Assembly (NCBI RefSeq): GCF_024349685.1 | Contig: NZ_AP025944.1 | Location: 4,036,001-4,100,000, forward strand | Length of the DNA stretch: 64,000 nt | From: Pseudomonas sp. LRP2-20 | GTDB lineage: Bacteria > Pseudomonadota > Gammaproteobacteria > Pseudomonadales > Pseudomonadaceae | Direction of reading: 5' to 3' | In this document: piece after piece, positions 34,533-44,443 of the stretch | Position numbering within the stretch: the first letter of the stretch is position 1 | Layout: each line of letters opens with the position of its first letter | The notes under the pieces: model-generated | Told to the model about the DNA's origin: nothing | The model's input: the letters and a program-made list of their open reading frames with translations, nothing else | Databases searched by the model: none | Translations under genes and position numbers: made by a program

Positions 34533-34902
34533 GGGCCGGGGCGCTTGCCTTGGCATTTTCAGCGCCTGTGAGATCGAGCGCCGCCCGCGCGGCGCATCGC
34601 GAGCTGTCGCTCGCTCCTACGTTTGTTTCGGGCCAATTGCTCCTGGGGGATTTGCGCGCGAATGCCTTTGGCGCATGCCTCAATATCGCGTCGTACAAAC
34701 AAGGCGGTCGCGCGCGCCTGCCACAGGAATGACTGGCCTGAAACAAACGTAGGAGCGAGCGACAGCTCGCGATGCGCCGCGCGGGCGGCGCTCGATCTCA
34801 CAGGCGCCAAATAACTCAACCCAGGAATAACCAATACAACTTTTGCGCCCTGCCCGCATCCAACCAAGGGTGAGCCCAACACCCGCTGACAGGAGGTTTG
34901 CC
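34533..34902. other. Spacer between RibD-like gene and lipocalin gene
   Basis: A 370-bp gap occupied mainly by the 246-bp palindromic element at 34562-34807. The remaining 95 bp before the lipocalin gene hold only its strong Shine-Dalgarno (AGGAGG at 34891-34896). Open frames on both strands here arise from the symmetry of the element and are not supported as genes. Confidence 0.7.
34562..34807. repeat. 246-bp palindromic element with 74-bp REP-like arms
   Basis: Left arm 34562-34635 and right arm 34734-34807 are inverted copies with one mismatch in 74 positions. Each arm contains GTAGGAGCGAGCGACAGCTC, a REP-like core different from the common GTGGGAGCGGGCTTGCCC, joined to GATGCGCCGCGCGGGCGGCG and GATCTCACAGGCGC. 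The 98-bp interior is also weakly symmetrical (both sides run through TCCTG and GCGCGCGA). This looks like a diverged pair of one mobile repeat family. No transposase is present. Confidence 0.9.
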
Positions 34903-35466
34903 ATGGCGATGCGCACGGCCCTTATGCTTTCCTGCATGACCCTGGCCCTGATGGGCTGCGTCGGTTCCAACGACGACCACCACACCCCGCCGACCACCGA
35001 GCAGGTCGACCTGCAACGCTACCAGGGCACCTGGTACGAGCTGGCGCGCTTGCCGATGTTCTTCCAGCGCAACTGCGTGCAGTCCGAAGCCCATTATGGC
35101 TTGCGCGAGGATGGCCGGATCGACGTGACCAACCGCTGCAAGGAAAAGGACGGCGAATGGAACGAGGCCCGCGGCATTGCCGAAGCCCAAGTCCCAGGCA
35201 AAACCGATAAGCTGTGGGTGCGCTTCGACAACTGGTTCAGCCGCCTGGCGCCGGACCTGACCAAGGGTGAATACTGGGTGCTGTACCACGACAAAGACTA
35301 CCGCGTGGCACTGGTCGGCCACCCCAACCGCGAATACCTGTGGCTGCTGTCGCGCACACCGGCGATCACCGACCAGGCCCGCGACCAACTGGTGGCTATT
35401 GCTCAGAAGCAGGGCTACGACACCCGCAAGCTGATCTGGCGCCAGGACGCCCCTGCCGTGCCCTGA
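34903..35466 (+). CDS. blc: Outer-membrane lipocalin Blc
   Basis: Bacterial lipocalin anchored to the outer membrane. The 187 residues start with a lipoprotein signal (MAMRTALMLSCMTLALMGC), with lipobox cysteine 19. Val at +2 gives no inner-membrane retention signal. The lipocalin motif YQGTWYELARLPMFFQRNC and the barrel strands ...EYWVLYHDKDYRVALVGHPNREYLWLLSRTP are clear. AGGAGG at 34891-34896 sets ATG 34903. Blc proteins bind lysophospholipids and help during envelope stress, which is family knowledge. Confidence 0.93.
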   Translation: MAMRTALMLSCMTLALMGCVGSNDDHHTPPTTEQVDLQRYQGTWYELARLPMFFQRNCVQSEAHYGLREDGRIDVTNRCKEKDGEWNEARGIAEAQVPGKTDKLWVRFDNWFSRLAPDLTKGEYWVLYHDKDYRVALVGHPNREYLWLLSRTPAITDQARDQLVAIAQKQGYDTRKLIWRQDAPAVP

Positions 35467-35526
35467 GCATCGACGCGCGGCTGCATTGCGTCTAAGGTGT
35501 GGCTCCCCCACGCACGGAGCGAAACA

Positions 35527-36489
35527 GTGGACCTGCAGTTTCTGGGCACCTCTTCGGGGGTGCCTACCAAAGCCCGCAACGTCAGCGCCACCGCTGTCAT
35601 CGAAGCCAGCGGCAAGCACTGGTACCTGGTCGATTGCGGCGAAGGCACCCAGCATCAGTTGCTGCACAGTTCGCTCTCGGTACGCGACCTGCGCGGCATC
35701 TTCATCACCCATGTGCATGGCGACCACTGCTTCGGCCTGCCGGGGCTGCTGGCCAGCGCCGGGATGGCCGGGCGCAGCGAACCGCTCGACCTGATCCTGC
35801 CAGCCGCGCTACAGGACTGGGTGCGCCTGAGCCTGGCGGCCAGCGAAACCTACCTGCCGTTCGAACTGCGCCTGTTGCCGGTCGAGCGCCTGGGGCAGTG
35901 GCAGAGCGATAACGTTCTGGTCAGTTGCGTGCAGCTGTCGCACCGCGTACCGAGCGTCGGCTTCGTGTTCACCGAACTGAACCCCGAACCACGCCTGGAT
36001 GTTCAGCGGCTGGAGGCCGAAGGGATCCCGCGCGGGCCGTTATGGGGTGGCCTGGCCAAGGGGCTGGTGGTCGAGCATGACGGGCAGCGGTTAACGCCAC
36101 GTGACTACCTGAAAGCCTCGCGGCCACCGCGGCGGGTGATCGTCTGTGGCGATAACGACAACCCGGCGTTGCTCGCCGAGGTCGCCCAGGATGCGGATGT
36201 GCTGGTGCATGAGGCGACCTATACCCAGCCCATCGTCGAGCGCAGCGGCAATGCGTTCGGCCACAGCACGGCGGCGGCGGTGGCGCAGTTCGCCGAAGCG
36301 GCGCGGGTGCGGAATCTGGTGCTGACGCATTTCAGTGCGCGATACCAGGGGGATCCGAAACGCAGCCCGTGCATTGATGATGTGCGTGAGGAAGCGTTGG
36401 CCCATTACACCGGGCACTTGACCCTGGCGCGGGACCTGCAGCGTTACCACATCGGGCGTGATGGGCTGCTGGTGACCGTTTCGGCTTGA
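35527..36489 (+). CDS. rnz: Ribonuclease Z
   Basis: Zinc-dependent endonuclease that trims 3' trailers of tRNA precursors lacking CCA, or acts as RNase BN. The 320 residues start [21 protein letters not shown] and carry the metallo-beta-lactamase motif with His62, His64, Asp66 and His67 ([13 protein letters not shown]). Later motifs are [10 protein letters not shown] and HEATYTQ...[13 protein letters not shown], with a terminal [11 protein letters not shown] at 35527 is used, with GGAG 7 bp before it. A GTG ten codons upstream has no such site. Confidence 0.95.
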   Translation: MDLQFLGTSSGVPTKARNVSATAVIEASGKHWYLVDCGEGTQHQLLHSSLSVRDLRGIFITHVHGDHCFGLPGLLASAGMAGRSEPLDLILPAALQDWVRLSLAASETYLPFELRLLPVERLGQWQSDNVLVSCVQLSHRVPSVGFVFTELNPEPRLDVQRLEAEGIPRGPLWGGLAKGLVVEHDGQRLTPRDYLKASRPPRRVIVCGDNDNPALLAEVAQDADVLVHEATYTQPIVERSGNAFGHSTAAAVAQFAEAARVRNLVLTHFSARYQGDPKRSPCIDDVREEALAHYTGHLTLARDLQRYHIGRDGLLVTVSA

Positions 36490-36495
36490 GATCGC

Positions 36496-36710
36496 CGGGG
36501 CTGCCTTGCAGCCCATTCGCGGGCAAGCCCACTCCAACAGGTACTGCGCAAATTTCGATGCATGTGCAGTACCTGCAGGAGCAACTGTCTTGTGCTGCTT
36601 GTGCCGGCCTCTTCGCGGGTGAACCCGCTCCCACAGGTTCAATGCTTACCTCAAGGCATGCGCAATCCCTGTGGGAGCGGGCTCGCCCGCGAAGGGCTGC
36701 GCAGCAGCCC
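36496..36710. repeat. REP cluster, one degenerate and one intact pair
   Basis: A decayed unit at 36516-36541 (CCCACTCCAACAGG) faces a remnant near 36571 (CCTGCAGGAGCAACTG). An intact inverted pair follows (36604-36637 and 36668-36696). Outer arms GGGGCTGC...GCAGCCC recur at both ends. It fills the 235-bp gap between convergent rnz and the amidohydrolase gene and shows two successive insertions of different age. Confidence 0.85.
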
Positions 36711-36724
36711 CCTGCAGCGCGTCG

Positions 36725-38008
36725 TTATGCCGCCAGGCGCCCGCTGGCGATCGCCTCCGACGCCGCCAGCATGGCCCGCAGCAACACCGCGCAACCCGCC
36801 GCCAAGTCTTCTGGCGTGGCGTTCTCGATCTCGTTATGGCTGATGCCATTCTCGCAAGGCACGAAGATCATCCCCGCCGGCCCCAGTTCGGCGAGGAAGA
36901 TCGCGTCATGCCCTGCGCCGCTGACAATGTCCATGTGCGGCAGGCCCAGCGCCTGCGCCGACTGGCGCACGGCATCGACGCAACCGCTGTCGAAGTACAG
37001 CGCCGGGAAGTCCGCTGTGGGGACCAGTTCATGGCTCAGGCCATGCTTGGCACAGGTCGCCTCGATCACCGCGCGAACCTCGGCGATCATCGCATCCAGC
37101 TGATCGCCCTGCAGGTGACGGAAGTCCAGGGTCATGCGCACTTCGCCCGGGATCACGTTGCGCGAGCCGGGGTAAGCCTGCAGGCAACCGACCGTGCCAC
37201 AGGCATGGGGTTGATGCGCGTGGGCGGTGCGGTTGACAGCTTCGACCACGGCCGCAGCGCCAACCAGGGCGTCCTTGCGCAGGTGCATCGGAGTCGGGCC
37301 GGCGTGGGCTTCGACGCCGCGCAGGGTCAGGTCGAACCACTTCTGCCCCAGCGCGCCAAGGACCACGCCGATGGTCTTGGCCTGGTCTTCGAGGATCGGC
37401 CCCTGCTCGATATGCGCTTCGAAATAGGCACCCACCGGGTGGCCGAGCACCGCGCGCTGGCCGGCATAGCCGATGGCGTTCAGCGCCTCGCCGACCGACA
37501 CGCCCTGGGCATCACGCTTGGCCAAGGTTTCCTCCAGGGTGAACTTGCCGGCAAATACACCCGAACCCATCATGCAGGGCGCAAAACGCGAGCCTTCTTC
37601 GTTGGTCCACACCACCACTTCCAGCGGCGCCTCGGTCTCGATACCCAGGTCGTTGAGGGTGCGCAGCACCTCGAGCCCGGCCATCACCCCGAAACAGCCA
37701 TCGAACTTGCCGCCGGTGGGCTGGGTGTCGATATGGCTGCCGGTCATCACCGGTGGCAGCTTGGGGTTGCGCCCAGGCCGGCGGGCGAAGATATTGCCCA
37801 CCCCATCGACGCTGACGCTGCAACCGGCGGCCTCGCACCATTGGACGAACAGGTCGCGGGCCTGGCGGTCGAGGTCAGTCAGCGCCAGCCGGCACACGCC
37901 TCCCTTGGCCGTGGCGCCCAGGCGGGCGAGGTCCATCAGCGATTGCCACAGGCGCGCGCTGTCGACGTGGCGCTCGGTGGATTTCAGCACATGCTGGGAT
38001 TGGCTCAT
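36725..38008 (-). CDS. pydC: N-carbamoyl-beta-alanine amidohydrolase (Zn-dependent, M20/HyuC family)
   Basis: Last step of reductive pyrimidine breakdown: N-carbamoyl-beta-alanine (or its methyl analogue) to beta-alanine, CO2 and ammonia. The 427 residues show M20-family metal motifs GSHIDTQPTGGKFDGCFGV, WTNEEGSRFAPCMMGS and ILEDQ...AHIEQGP, plus GAGHDAIFLAELGPAGMIFVPCENGISHNE near the C-terminus. It lies 11 bp after the transporter gene in one operon, opposite the dihydropyrimidinase/dehydrogenase operon. Hydantoin-derived N-carbamoyl amino acids are an alternative substrate. Confidence 0.9.
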   Translation of the reverse strand: MSQSQHVLKSTERHVDSARLWQSLMDLARLGATAKGGVCRLALTDLDRQARDLFVQWCEAAGCSVSVDGVGNIFARRPGRNPKLPPVMTGSHIDTQPTGGKFDGCFGVMAGLEVLRTLNDLGIETEAPLEVVVWTNEEGSRFAPCMMGSGVFAGKFTLEETLAKRDAQGVSVGEALNAIGYAGQRAVLGHPVGAYFEAHIEQGPILEDQAKTIGVVLGALGQKWFDLTLRGVEAHAGPTPMHLRKDALVGAAAVVEAVNRTAHAHQPHACGTVGCLQAYPGSRNVIPGEVRMTLDFRHLQGDQLDAMIAEVRAVIEATCAKHGLSHELVPTADFPALYFDSGCVDAVRQSAQALGLPHMDIVSGAGHDAIFLAELGPAGMIFVPCENGISHNEIENATPEDLAAGCAVLLRAMLAASEAIASGRLAA

Positions 38009-38019
38009 GGTGTTTCTCC

Positions 38020-39519
38020 TCAGGCATTTTTATTGGTTTGCACTGGCGCGATCGCCGGCCCGCGCACCGCCACGCCACCCAGGGCGTAGTACAGTGCCCC
38101 GCCCAGCAGCGAGCCGGTGAACCAGCCATAGTCGTAGAACCAGCTGAAACTGCTGTTGCCGATGGCCAGCACGGTCAGCGCCACCGGCAAGGCGAAGGCG
38201 GCAAAGCCCGCCCAGTTCCACGCTGGGTACACGTCATCGCGGTACAGGCCGGCCAGGTCCAGCTGCTGGCGGCGGATCAGGAAGTAGTCCACCACCATGA
38301 TCCCGGCAATCGGCCCGAGCAGGCTGGAGTAACCCAGCAACCAGTTGGAATAGACACTCTCCAGGCTCAGGTCGGAAACGATCCAGCCGAGCTTCTTCAG
38401 CAGCTCGTGGCTCATCAGCGCCAGGCCGATGAAACCGGTCAGCCACACGGCGCGGCTGCGCCCGATCAGGCGCGGGGCGATATTCTGGAAGTCGTTGGTC
38501 GGCGAGACGATGTTGGCGGCGGTATTGGTCGACAGCGTGGCGATCACGATCAACGCCATGGCCAGCGCCACCCAGCCGGGGCTGTGGATCTTGCCGATCA
38601 GGCTGACCGGGTCGGACACCGTTTCCCCCACCAGCGACGCCGAGGCGGCGGTCATCACCACACCCAGTGCGGCGAACAGGAACATGGTCAGCGGCAGGCC
38701 AAAGATCTGCCCGAGAATCTGGTCCTTCTGGCTCTTGGCATAGCGGCTGAAGTCCGGAATGTTCAGCGACAGCGTGGCCCAGAAGCCGACCATGGCGGTG
38801 AGCCCGGCGCAGAAGTAACCGACCACGCTGGCCCCTTCCGGGCGCTTGGGCGGCTGCGCCAACAGTTCGGTCATCGACATGTGCGGCAAGGCCCAGAACA
38901 GCAAGCCGAAACCGACCGCCACCAGCAGCGGTGCCGACAGTGTCTCCAGCCACTTGATCGACTCGGCGCCGCGCAGCACCACCCACAGGTTCAGCGCCCA
39001 GAAGACCATGAAGCCGATCACTTCACCGGTACCGCCCAACGCCTTCCAGCCGTCGAAGATCGAACCGAGGAAGAGGTGGATGGCCAGGCCGCCGAACATC
39101 GTCTGGATGCCGAACCAGCCACAGGCCACCACCGCGCGGATCAGGCACGGCACGTTGGAGCCGAAGATGCCGAACGACGAGCGCAGCAGCACCGGGAACG
39201 GGATGCCGTACTTGGTGCCGGGGAACGCGTTGAGGGTCAGCGGGATGAGCACGATGAGGTTGGCCAGCAGGATCGCCAGCAGCGCCTCGCCCACGCTCAG
39301 GCCGAAGTAGGCCGTGAGCACGCCGCCCAGGGTGTAGGTGGGCACGCAGATGGACATGCCCACCCACAGCGCGGTGATGTGCCATTTGTTCCAGGTGCGC
39401 TGGTGCACCTTGGTTGGCGCGATATCGTGGTTGTAGCGCGGGCTGTCGAGGACGTCACTGCCTGCGGACAGCTCGAACAGGCCTGCCTGCTCGATCACTT
39501 CCGATCTGCTCTGTTGCAT
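38020..39519 (-). CDS. NCS1-family nucleobase/hydantoin transporter
   Basis: Sodium- or proton-coupled permease of 499 residues with twelve hydrophobic segments. The NCS1 signature region reads HITALWVGMSICVPTYTLGGVLTAYFGLSVGEALLAI, and substrate-site residues fall in GIFGSNVPCLIRAVVACGWFGIQTMFGG. Mhp1 (hydantoin) and uracil/allantoin permeases belong here, and neighbours point to uracil, thymine or dihydropyrimidines. GGAGAAGG precedes the ATG at 39519. The first gene of the operon, transcribed away from the shared control region. Confidence 0.92.
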   Translation of the reverse strand: MQQSRSEVIEQAGLFELSAGSDVLDSPRYNHDIAPTKVHQRTWNKWHITALWVGMSICVPTYTLGGVLTAYFGLSVGEALLAILLANLIVLIPLTLNAFPGTKYGIPFPVLLRSSFGIFGSNVPCLIRAVVACGWFGIQTMFGGLAIHLFLGSIFDGWKALGGTGEVIGFMVFWALNLWVVLRGAESIKWLETLSAPLLVAVGFGLLFWALPHMSMTELLAQPPKRPEGASVVGYFCAGLTAMVGFWATLSLNIPDFSRYAKSQKDQILGQIFGLPLTMFLFAALGVVMTAASASLVGETVSDPVSLIGKIHSPGWVALAMALIVIATLSTNTAANIVSPTNDFQNIAPRLIGRSRAVWLTGFIGLALMSHELLKKLGWIVSDLSLESVYSNWLLGYSSLLGPIAGIMVVDYFLIRRQQLDLAGLYRDDVYPAWNWAGFAAFALPVALTVLAIGNSSFSWFYDYGWFTGSLLGGALYYALGGVAVRGPAIAPVQTNKNA

Positions 39520-39784
39520 GGGGCCTTCTCCAGATTTCTTCTAGTTGTTTGCTCATCGGGCTAACGCGATGGCCGGAGTACACACACCACCAGTACTGCT
39601 CCTCCGGTCCGGCCTGGCGGTTGTGGCCGTACTCAAATTGCGTGCCGGGTTGGCTTGCGCCTACCCGGCCGGCCGCCGCCGAGCGGAGGTAATCAACTGA
39701 TCTGCAAAGCATTGTTGCGCGGCAGGCGCGGGCACGGTTATCCCCTCGCCTGCCGCTTGCGCCACCTTGGGCCGGCCCTGGCCC

Positions 39785-39820
39785 CTGCACCAGGTTTCAA
39801 ACTGGTGCAGCCTGTTTTTT
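39785..39820 (+). terminator. Orphan intrinsic terminator in the pyd spacer
   Basis: Perfect 9-bp stem CTGCACCAG / CTGGTGCAG with loop GTTTCAAA, then CCTG and six T. There is no plus-strand protein gene upstream: the nearest is rnz, 3.3 kb away, beyond two minus-strand genes. It therefore ends either a small RNA starting within 39520-39780 or antisense reads from the transporter gene. Confidence 0.8.
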
Positions 39821-39910
39821 CATCGGCGCGGCCTGCGCCTCGAAGCCGGGAATCAAGCAGCTGATTTTGCATGGAAAATCTTGACCAATTTGGCTTCTTG
39901 TCAAGTGCGT

Positions 39911-39938
39911 CAAAATGGTGAAAGGCCTCACCATTTTG
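39911..39938. promoter_or_regulatory. 28-bp perfect palindrome, operator candidate
   Basis: CAAAATGGTGA, six bases, then TCACCATTTTG: 11-bp arms without mismatch. It sits about 70 bp upstream of the pydB -35 element and 390 bp from the transporter start, in the AT-rich part of the divergent spacer. Confidence 0.65.
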
Positions 39939-39963
39939 GTGATTACGGCAATTAATCGTTAAT

Positions 39964-39976
39964 TATCAATATGTTA
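39964..39976. promoter_or_regulatory. IHF consensus match
   Basis: TATCAATATGTTA satisfies the IHF core WATCAA-N4-TTR at every defined position and lies in an A/T-rich run, about 30 bp upstream of the pydB -35 element. Chance occurrence in AT-rich DNA is possible. Confidence 0.4.
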
Positions 39977-40005
39977 ATAACGATATATGCTTATGAAATT
40001 TTTTC

Positions 40006-40034
40006 TTGAACAATCCTGAAACTGCATCTAGATT
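40006..40034 (+). promoter_or_regulatory. Sigma70 promoter of the pydB-pydX-pydA operon
   Basis: TTGAAC (40006-40011), exactly 17 bp, TAGATT (40029-40034). Expected start point near 40041, directly at the palindrome 40042-40055, so binding there would block transcription. Confidence 0.65.
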
Positions 40035-40041
40035 CCAATCT

Positions 40042-40055
40042 TGTCAGGCCTGACA
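40042..40055. promoter_or_regulatory. Operator candidate at the pydB transcription start
   Basis: Perfect 14-bp palindrome TGTCAGGCCTGACA placed at +1 of the predicted promoter, flanked by T on the left and GG on the right. Its position suits repression. The binding protein is not known. Confidence 0.55.
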
Positions 40056-40062
40056 GGATTAA

Positions 40063-41577
<1,515 letters not shown>

Positions 41578-41670
41578 CCTGACCCGCATTGCCGTACCGG
41601 CCCTCAGAGGCCGGGCGGCGCCGTATTGCCGTTGACTGCCACGACCAAAAAGAAAAGAGAGGCTACAACC

Positions 41671-43038
41671 GTGATCGATGCCCTGAACCATTTGCCGCGC
41701 CCGCGCGCCGGCAGCGACCAATTGACCGAGCGCTTCACCGACCTGGCCCCGCCCCTCACCGCCCGCCAGGCTGCCGTCGAGAGCGCACGCTGCCTTTACT
41801 GCTACGACGCCCCGTGCGTGAACGCGTGCCCAAGCGAAATCGACATCCCGTCGTTCATCCACCGCATCAGCGACGAGAACCTGCAAGGCGCCGCCGAGCG
41901 CATCCTGTTGGCCAACATCCTTGGCGGTAGCTGCGCCCGCGTGTGCCCCACCGAGATTCTCTGCCAACAAGCCTGCGTACGTAACAATGCCCAGGAATGC
42001 GCCCCGGTGCTGATCGGCCAGTTGCAACGCTACGCCCTGGACAATGCCCACTTCAGCGAGCACCCGTTCAAGCGCTCGCCCGCTACCGGCAAGCGCATTG
42101 CCGTGGTCGGTGCCGGCCCCGCCGGGCTGTCGTGCGCCCATCGCCTGGCCATGCACGGCCATGACGTGGTGGTGTTCGAAGCCTGCGACAAGGCCGGTGG
42201 CCTCAACGAGTACGGCATCGCCCGCTACAAGCTGGTGGACGACTATGCCCAGCGCGAAGTGGAGTTCCTGCTTGGCATCGGTGGCATCGAGATCCGTCAC
42301 GGCCAGCGCCTGGGCGCCAACCTTGGCCTGGGCGAGTTGCGCGACCAGTTCGACGCGGTGTTCCTCGGCCTGGGCCTGAACGCCGTGCGCCAGCTCGGCC
42401 TGGCCGACGAAGAAGCGCCCGGCCTGCTCGCTGCCACCGCGTACATCCGCGAACTGCGCCAGGCCGACGACCTGGCGCAACTGCCGCTGGCCGACCGCTG
42501 CCTGGTGATCGGCGCCGGCAACACCGCCATCGACATGGCCGTGCAGATGAGCCGCCTGGGCGCCCGCGACGTCAACCTGGTCTACCGCCGCGGCCACGCC
42601 GACATGGGCGCCACCGGCCATGAACAGGACATCGCCAAGGCCAACCAGGTGCGCATTCACACCTGGGCCCGCCCCGACGCCGTGCTGCTCGATGACGACG
42701 GCCGTGTACGCGGCATGCGCTTCATGCGCACCGAACTGGCTGACGGCCGCCTGCGTGACACCGGTGAGACTTACGAGCTGGCCGCCGACGCCATCTTCAA
42801 GGCCATCGGCCAACGCTTCGACGATGCCAGCCTCGGCGACCCGGTCGCCGCGCAACTGGTGCGCGACGGCGAGCGAATCCGCGTCGACGAAAACATGCGC
42901 ACCAGCCTGGCGGGGGTCTATGCCGGCGGCGACTGCACCGCGCTGGGCCAGGACCTCACTGTCCAGGCCGTGCAACACGGCAAGCTGGCCGCCGAAGCCA
43001 TCCATGCCCAACTCATGCTCAACGTGGAGGCAGCGTAA
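41671..43038 (+). CDS. pydX: NAD(P)-dependent dihydropyrimidine dehydrogenase, electron-input subunit (PreT-like)
   Basis: Flavin and Fe-S subunit that passes electrons from NAD(P)H to the catalytic subunit PydA/PreA for reduction of uracil and thymine. In 455 residues the N-terminal cysteine clusters CLYCYDAPCVNACPSEID (Cys41, 44, 49, 53) and CARVCPTEILCQQACV bind [4Fe-4S]. A FAD-binding GAGPAGLSCAHRLAMHG and an NAD(P)-binding VIGAGNTAIDMAVQMSRLG follow, as in GltD-like proteins. GTG 41671 has AGAGAGG before it. The open frame continues upstream without a better start. It is adjacent to pydA with no gap. Confidence 0.93.
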   Translation: MIDALNHLPRPRAGSDQLTERFTDLAPPLTARQAAVESARCLYCYDAPCVNACPSEIDIPSFIHRISDENLQGAAERILLANILGGSCARVCPTEILCQQACVRNNAQECAPVLIGQLQRYALDNAHFSEHPFKRSPATGKRIAVVGAGPAGLSCAHRLAMHGHDVVVFEACDKAGGLNEYGIARYKLVDDYAQREVEFLLGIGGIEIRHGQRLGANLGLGELRDQFDAVFLGLGLNAVRQLGLADEEAPGLLAATAYIRELRQADDLAQLPLADRCLVIGAGNTAIDMAVQMSRLGARDVNLVYRRGHADMGATGHEQDIAKANQVRIHTWARPDAVLLDDDGRVRGMRFMRTELADGRLRDTGETYELAADAIFKAIGQRFDDASLGDPVAAQLVRDGERIRVDENMRTSLAGVYAGGDCTALGQDLTVQAVQHGKLAAEAIHAQLMLNVEAA

Positions 43039-44313
43039 ATGGCCGACCTGTCCATCGAATTCGCCGGTATCAAGGCACCCAACCCCTTCTGGCTGGCCTC
43101 TGCGCCCCCCACCGACAAGGCCTACAACGTGGTCCGCGCTTTCGAGGCCGGCTGGGGCGGCGTGGTCTGGAAGACCCTGGGCGAGGACCCGGCGGCGGTC
43201 AACGTGTCGTCACGTTATTCCGCGCACTACGGCCCCAACCGCCAGGTGCAGGGCATCAACAACATCGAGCTGATCACCGACCGTTCGCTGGAGATCAACC
43301 TGCGGGAAATCACCCAGGTGAAAAAGGACTGGCCCGACCGTGCACTGGTCGTGTCGCTGATGGTGCCGTGCGTGGAAGAATCGTGGAAGTTCATCCTGCC
43401 GCTGGTGGAAGCCACCGGCGCCGATGGCATCGAGCTGAACTTCGGCTGCCCGCACGGCATGCCGGAGCGCGGCATGGGCGCGGCGGTCGGCCAGGTGCCG
43501 GAGTACGTGGAAATGGTCACCCGCTGGTGCAAGATGCACTGCTCGCTGCCGGTGATCGTCAAGCTCACGCCGAACATCACCGACATTCGCCAGTCGGCCC
43601 GTGCCGCCCATCGCGGCGGTGCCGATGCGGTGTCGCTGATCAACACCATCAACTCGATCACCAGCGTCGACCTGGACCGCATGGTCGCCCACCCCATCGT
43701 CGGCGATCAGAGCACCCACGGCGGTTACTGCGGCTCGGCGGTCAAGCCGATCGCGTTGAACATGGTCGCCGAGATCGCCCGCGACCCGGAAACCCGCGGG
43801 CTGCCGATCTGCGGCATTGGCGGGATCGGCAACTGGCGCGATGCCGCCGAGTTCATCGCTCTGGGCAGCGGCGCGGTGCAGGTGTGCACGGCGGCGATGC
43901 TGCATGGCTTTCGCATTGTCGAGGACATGAAGGACGGCCTGGCGCGCTGGATGGACCAGCACGGCCACCGCAACCTCGAGGCGTTCCGCGGGCAGGCGGT
44001 GGGGCACACCACCGACTGGAAGTACCTGGACATCAACTACAAGTCGGTGGCGCATATCGACCAGAACGCGTGCATTGGTTGCGGGCGTTGCCACATTGCC
44101 TGTGAGGATACCTCGCACCAGGCGATTGCCAGCACCTTGAAGGCTGACGGGACGCATGCCTACAGCGTGATCGAGGACGAATGCGTGGGCTGCAACCTGT
44201 GCCAGATCACCTGCCCGGTGGAGAATTGCATCGAGATGGTGGCGCAGGATACCGGCAAGCCTTACATGAACTGGACCCAGGATCCGCGCAACCCCTACCG
44301 CGAGGCCAGTTGA
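43039..44313 (+). CDS. pydA: Dihydropyrimidine dehydrogenase catalytic subunit (PreA-like)
   Basis: FMN-containing subunit that reduces uracil/thymine to the dihydro form, the first step of the pathway. The 424 residues have a dihydroorotate-dehydrogenase-like barrel (IKAPNPFWLASAPPTDKAYNV at the N-terminus, ELNFGCPHGMPERGMGAAVGQ around the active site) and a C-terminal ferredoxin domain with two [4Fe-4S] motifs, CIGCGRCHIACEDTSHQAI and CVGCNLCQITCPVENCIEM. It begins immediately after the pydX stop. Together the two chains correspond to the single-chain mammalian enzyme. A REP pair follows. Confidence 0.95.
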   Translation: MADLSIEFAGIKAPNPFWLASAPPTDKAYNVVRAFEAGWGGVVWKTLGEDPAAVNVSSRYSAHYGPNRQVQGINNIELITDRSLEINLREITQVKKDWPDRALVVSLMVPCVEESWKFILPLVEATGADGIELNFGCPHGMPERGMGAAVGQVPEYVEMVTRWCKMHCSLPVIVKLTPNITDIRQSARAAHRGGADAVSLINTINSITSVDLDRMVAHPIVGDQSTHGGYCGSAVKPIALNMVAEIARDPETRGLPICGIGGIGNWRDAAEFIALGSGAVQVCTAAMLHGFRIVEDMKDGLARWMDQHGHRNLEAFRGQAVGHTTDWKYLDINYKSVAHIDQNACIGCGRCHIACEDTSHQAIASTLKADGTHAYSVIEDECVGCNLCQITCPVENCIEMVAQDTGKPYMNWTQDPRNPYREAS

Positions 44314-44319
44314 AGCATT

Positions 44320-44437
44320 GGGGCTGCTGCGCAGCCCTTCGCGGGCAAGCCCGCTCCCACAGGTATCTCGCAACATTCAAGGCTTGCGCGGCACCTGTGG
44401 GAGCGGGCTTGCCCGCGAAGGGCCGCGCAGCGGCCCC
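44320..44437. repeat. REP pair (inverted)
   Basis: Inverted units with outer arms GGGGCTGCTGCGCAGCCC and GGGCCGCGCAGCGGCCCC. It fills the gap between convergent pydA and the TetR gene, where no other terminator is seen. Confidence 0.9.
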
Positions 44438-44443
44438 CGTTGT

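Noticed and set aside
39455..39790. 111-codon minus-strand frame upstream of the NCS1 transporter
   Set aside because: Overlaps the transporter start, has no Shine-Dalgarno, and its C-terminal part is simply the transporter ribosome-binding site and start read in another frame.
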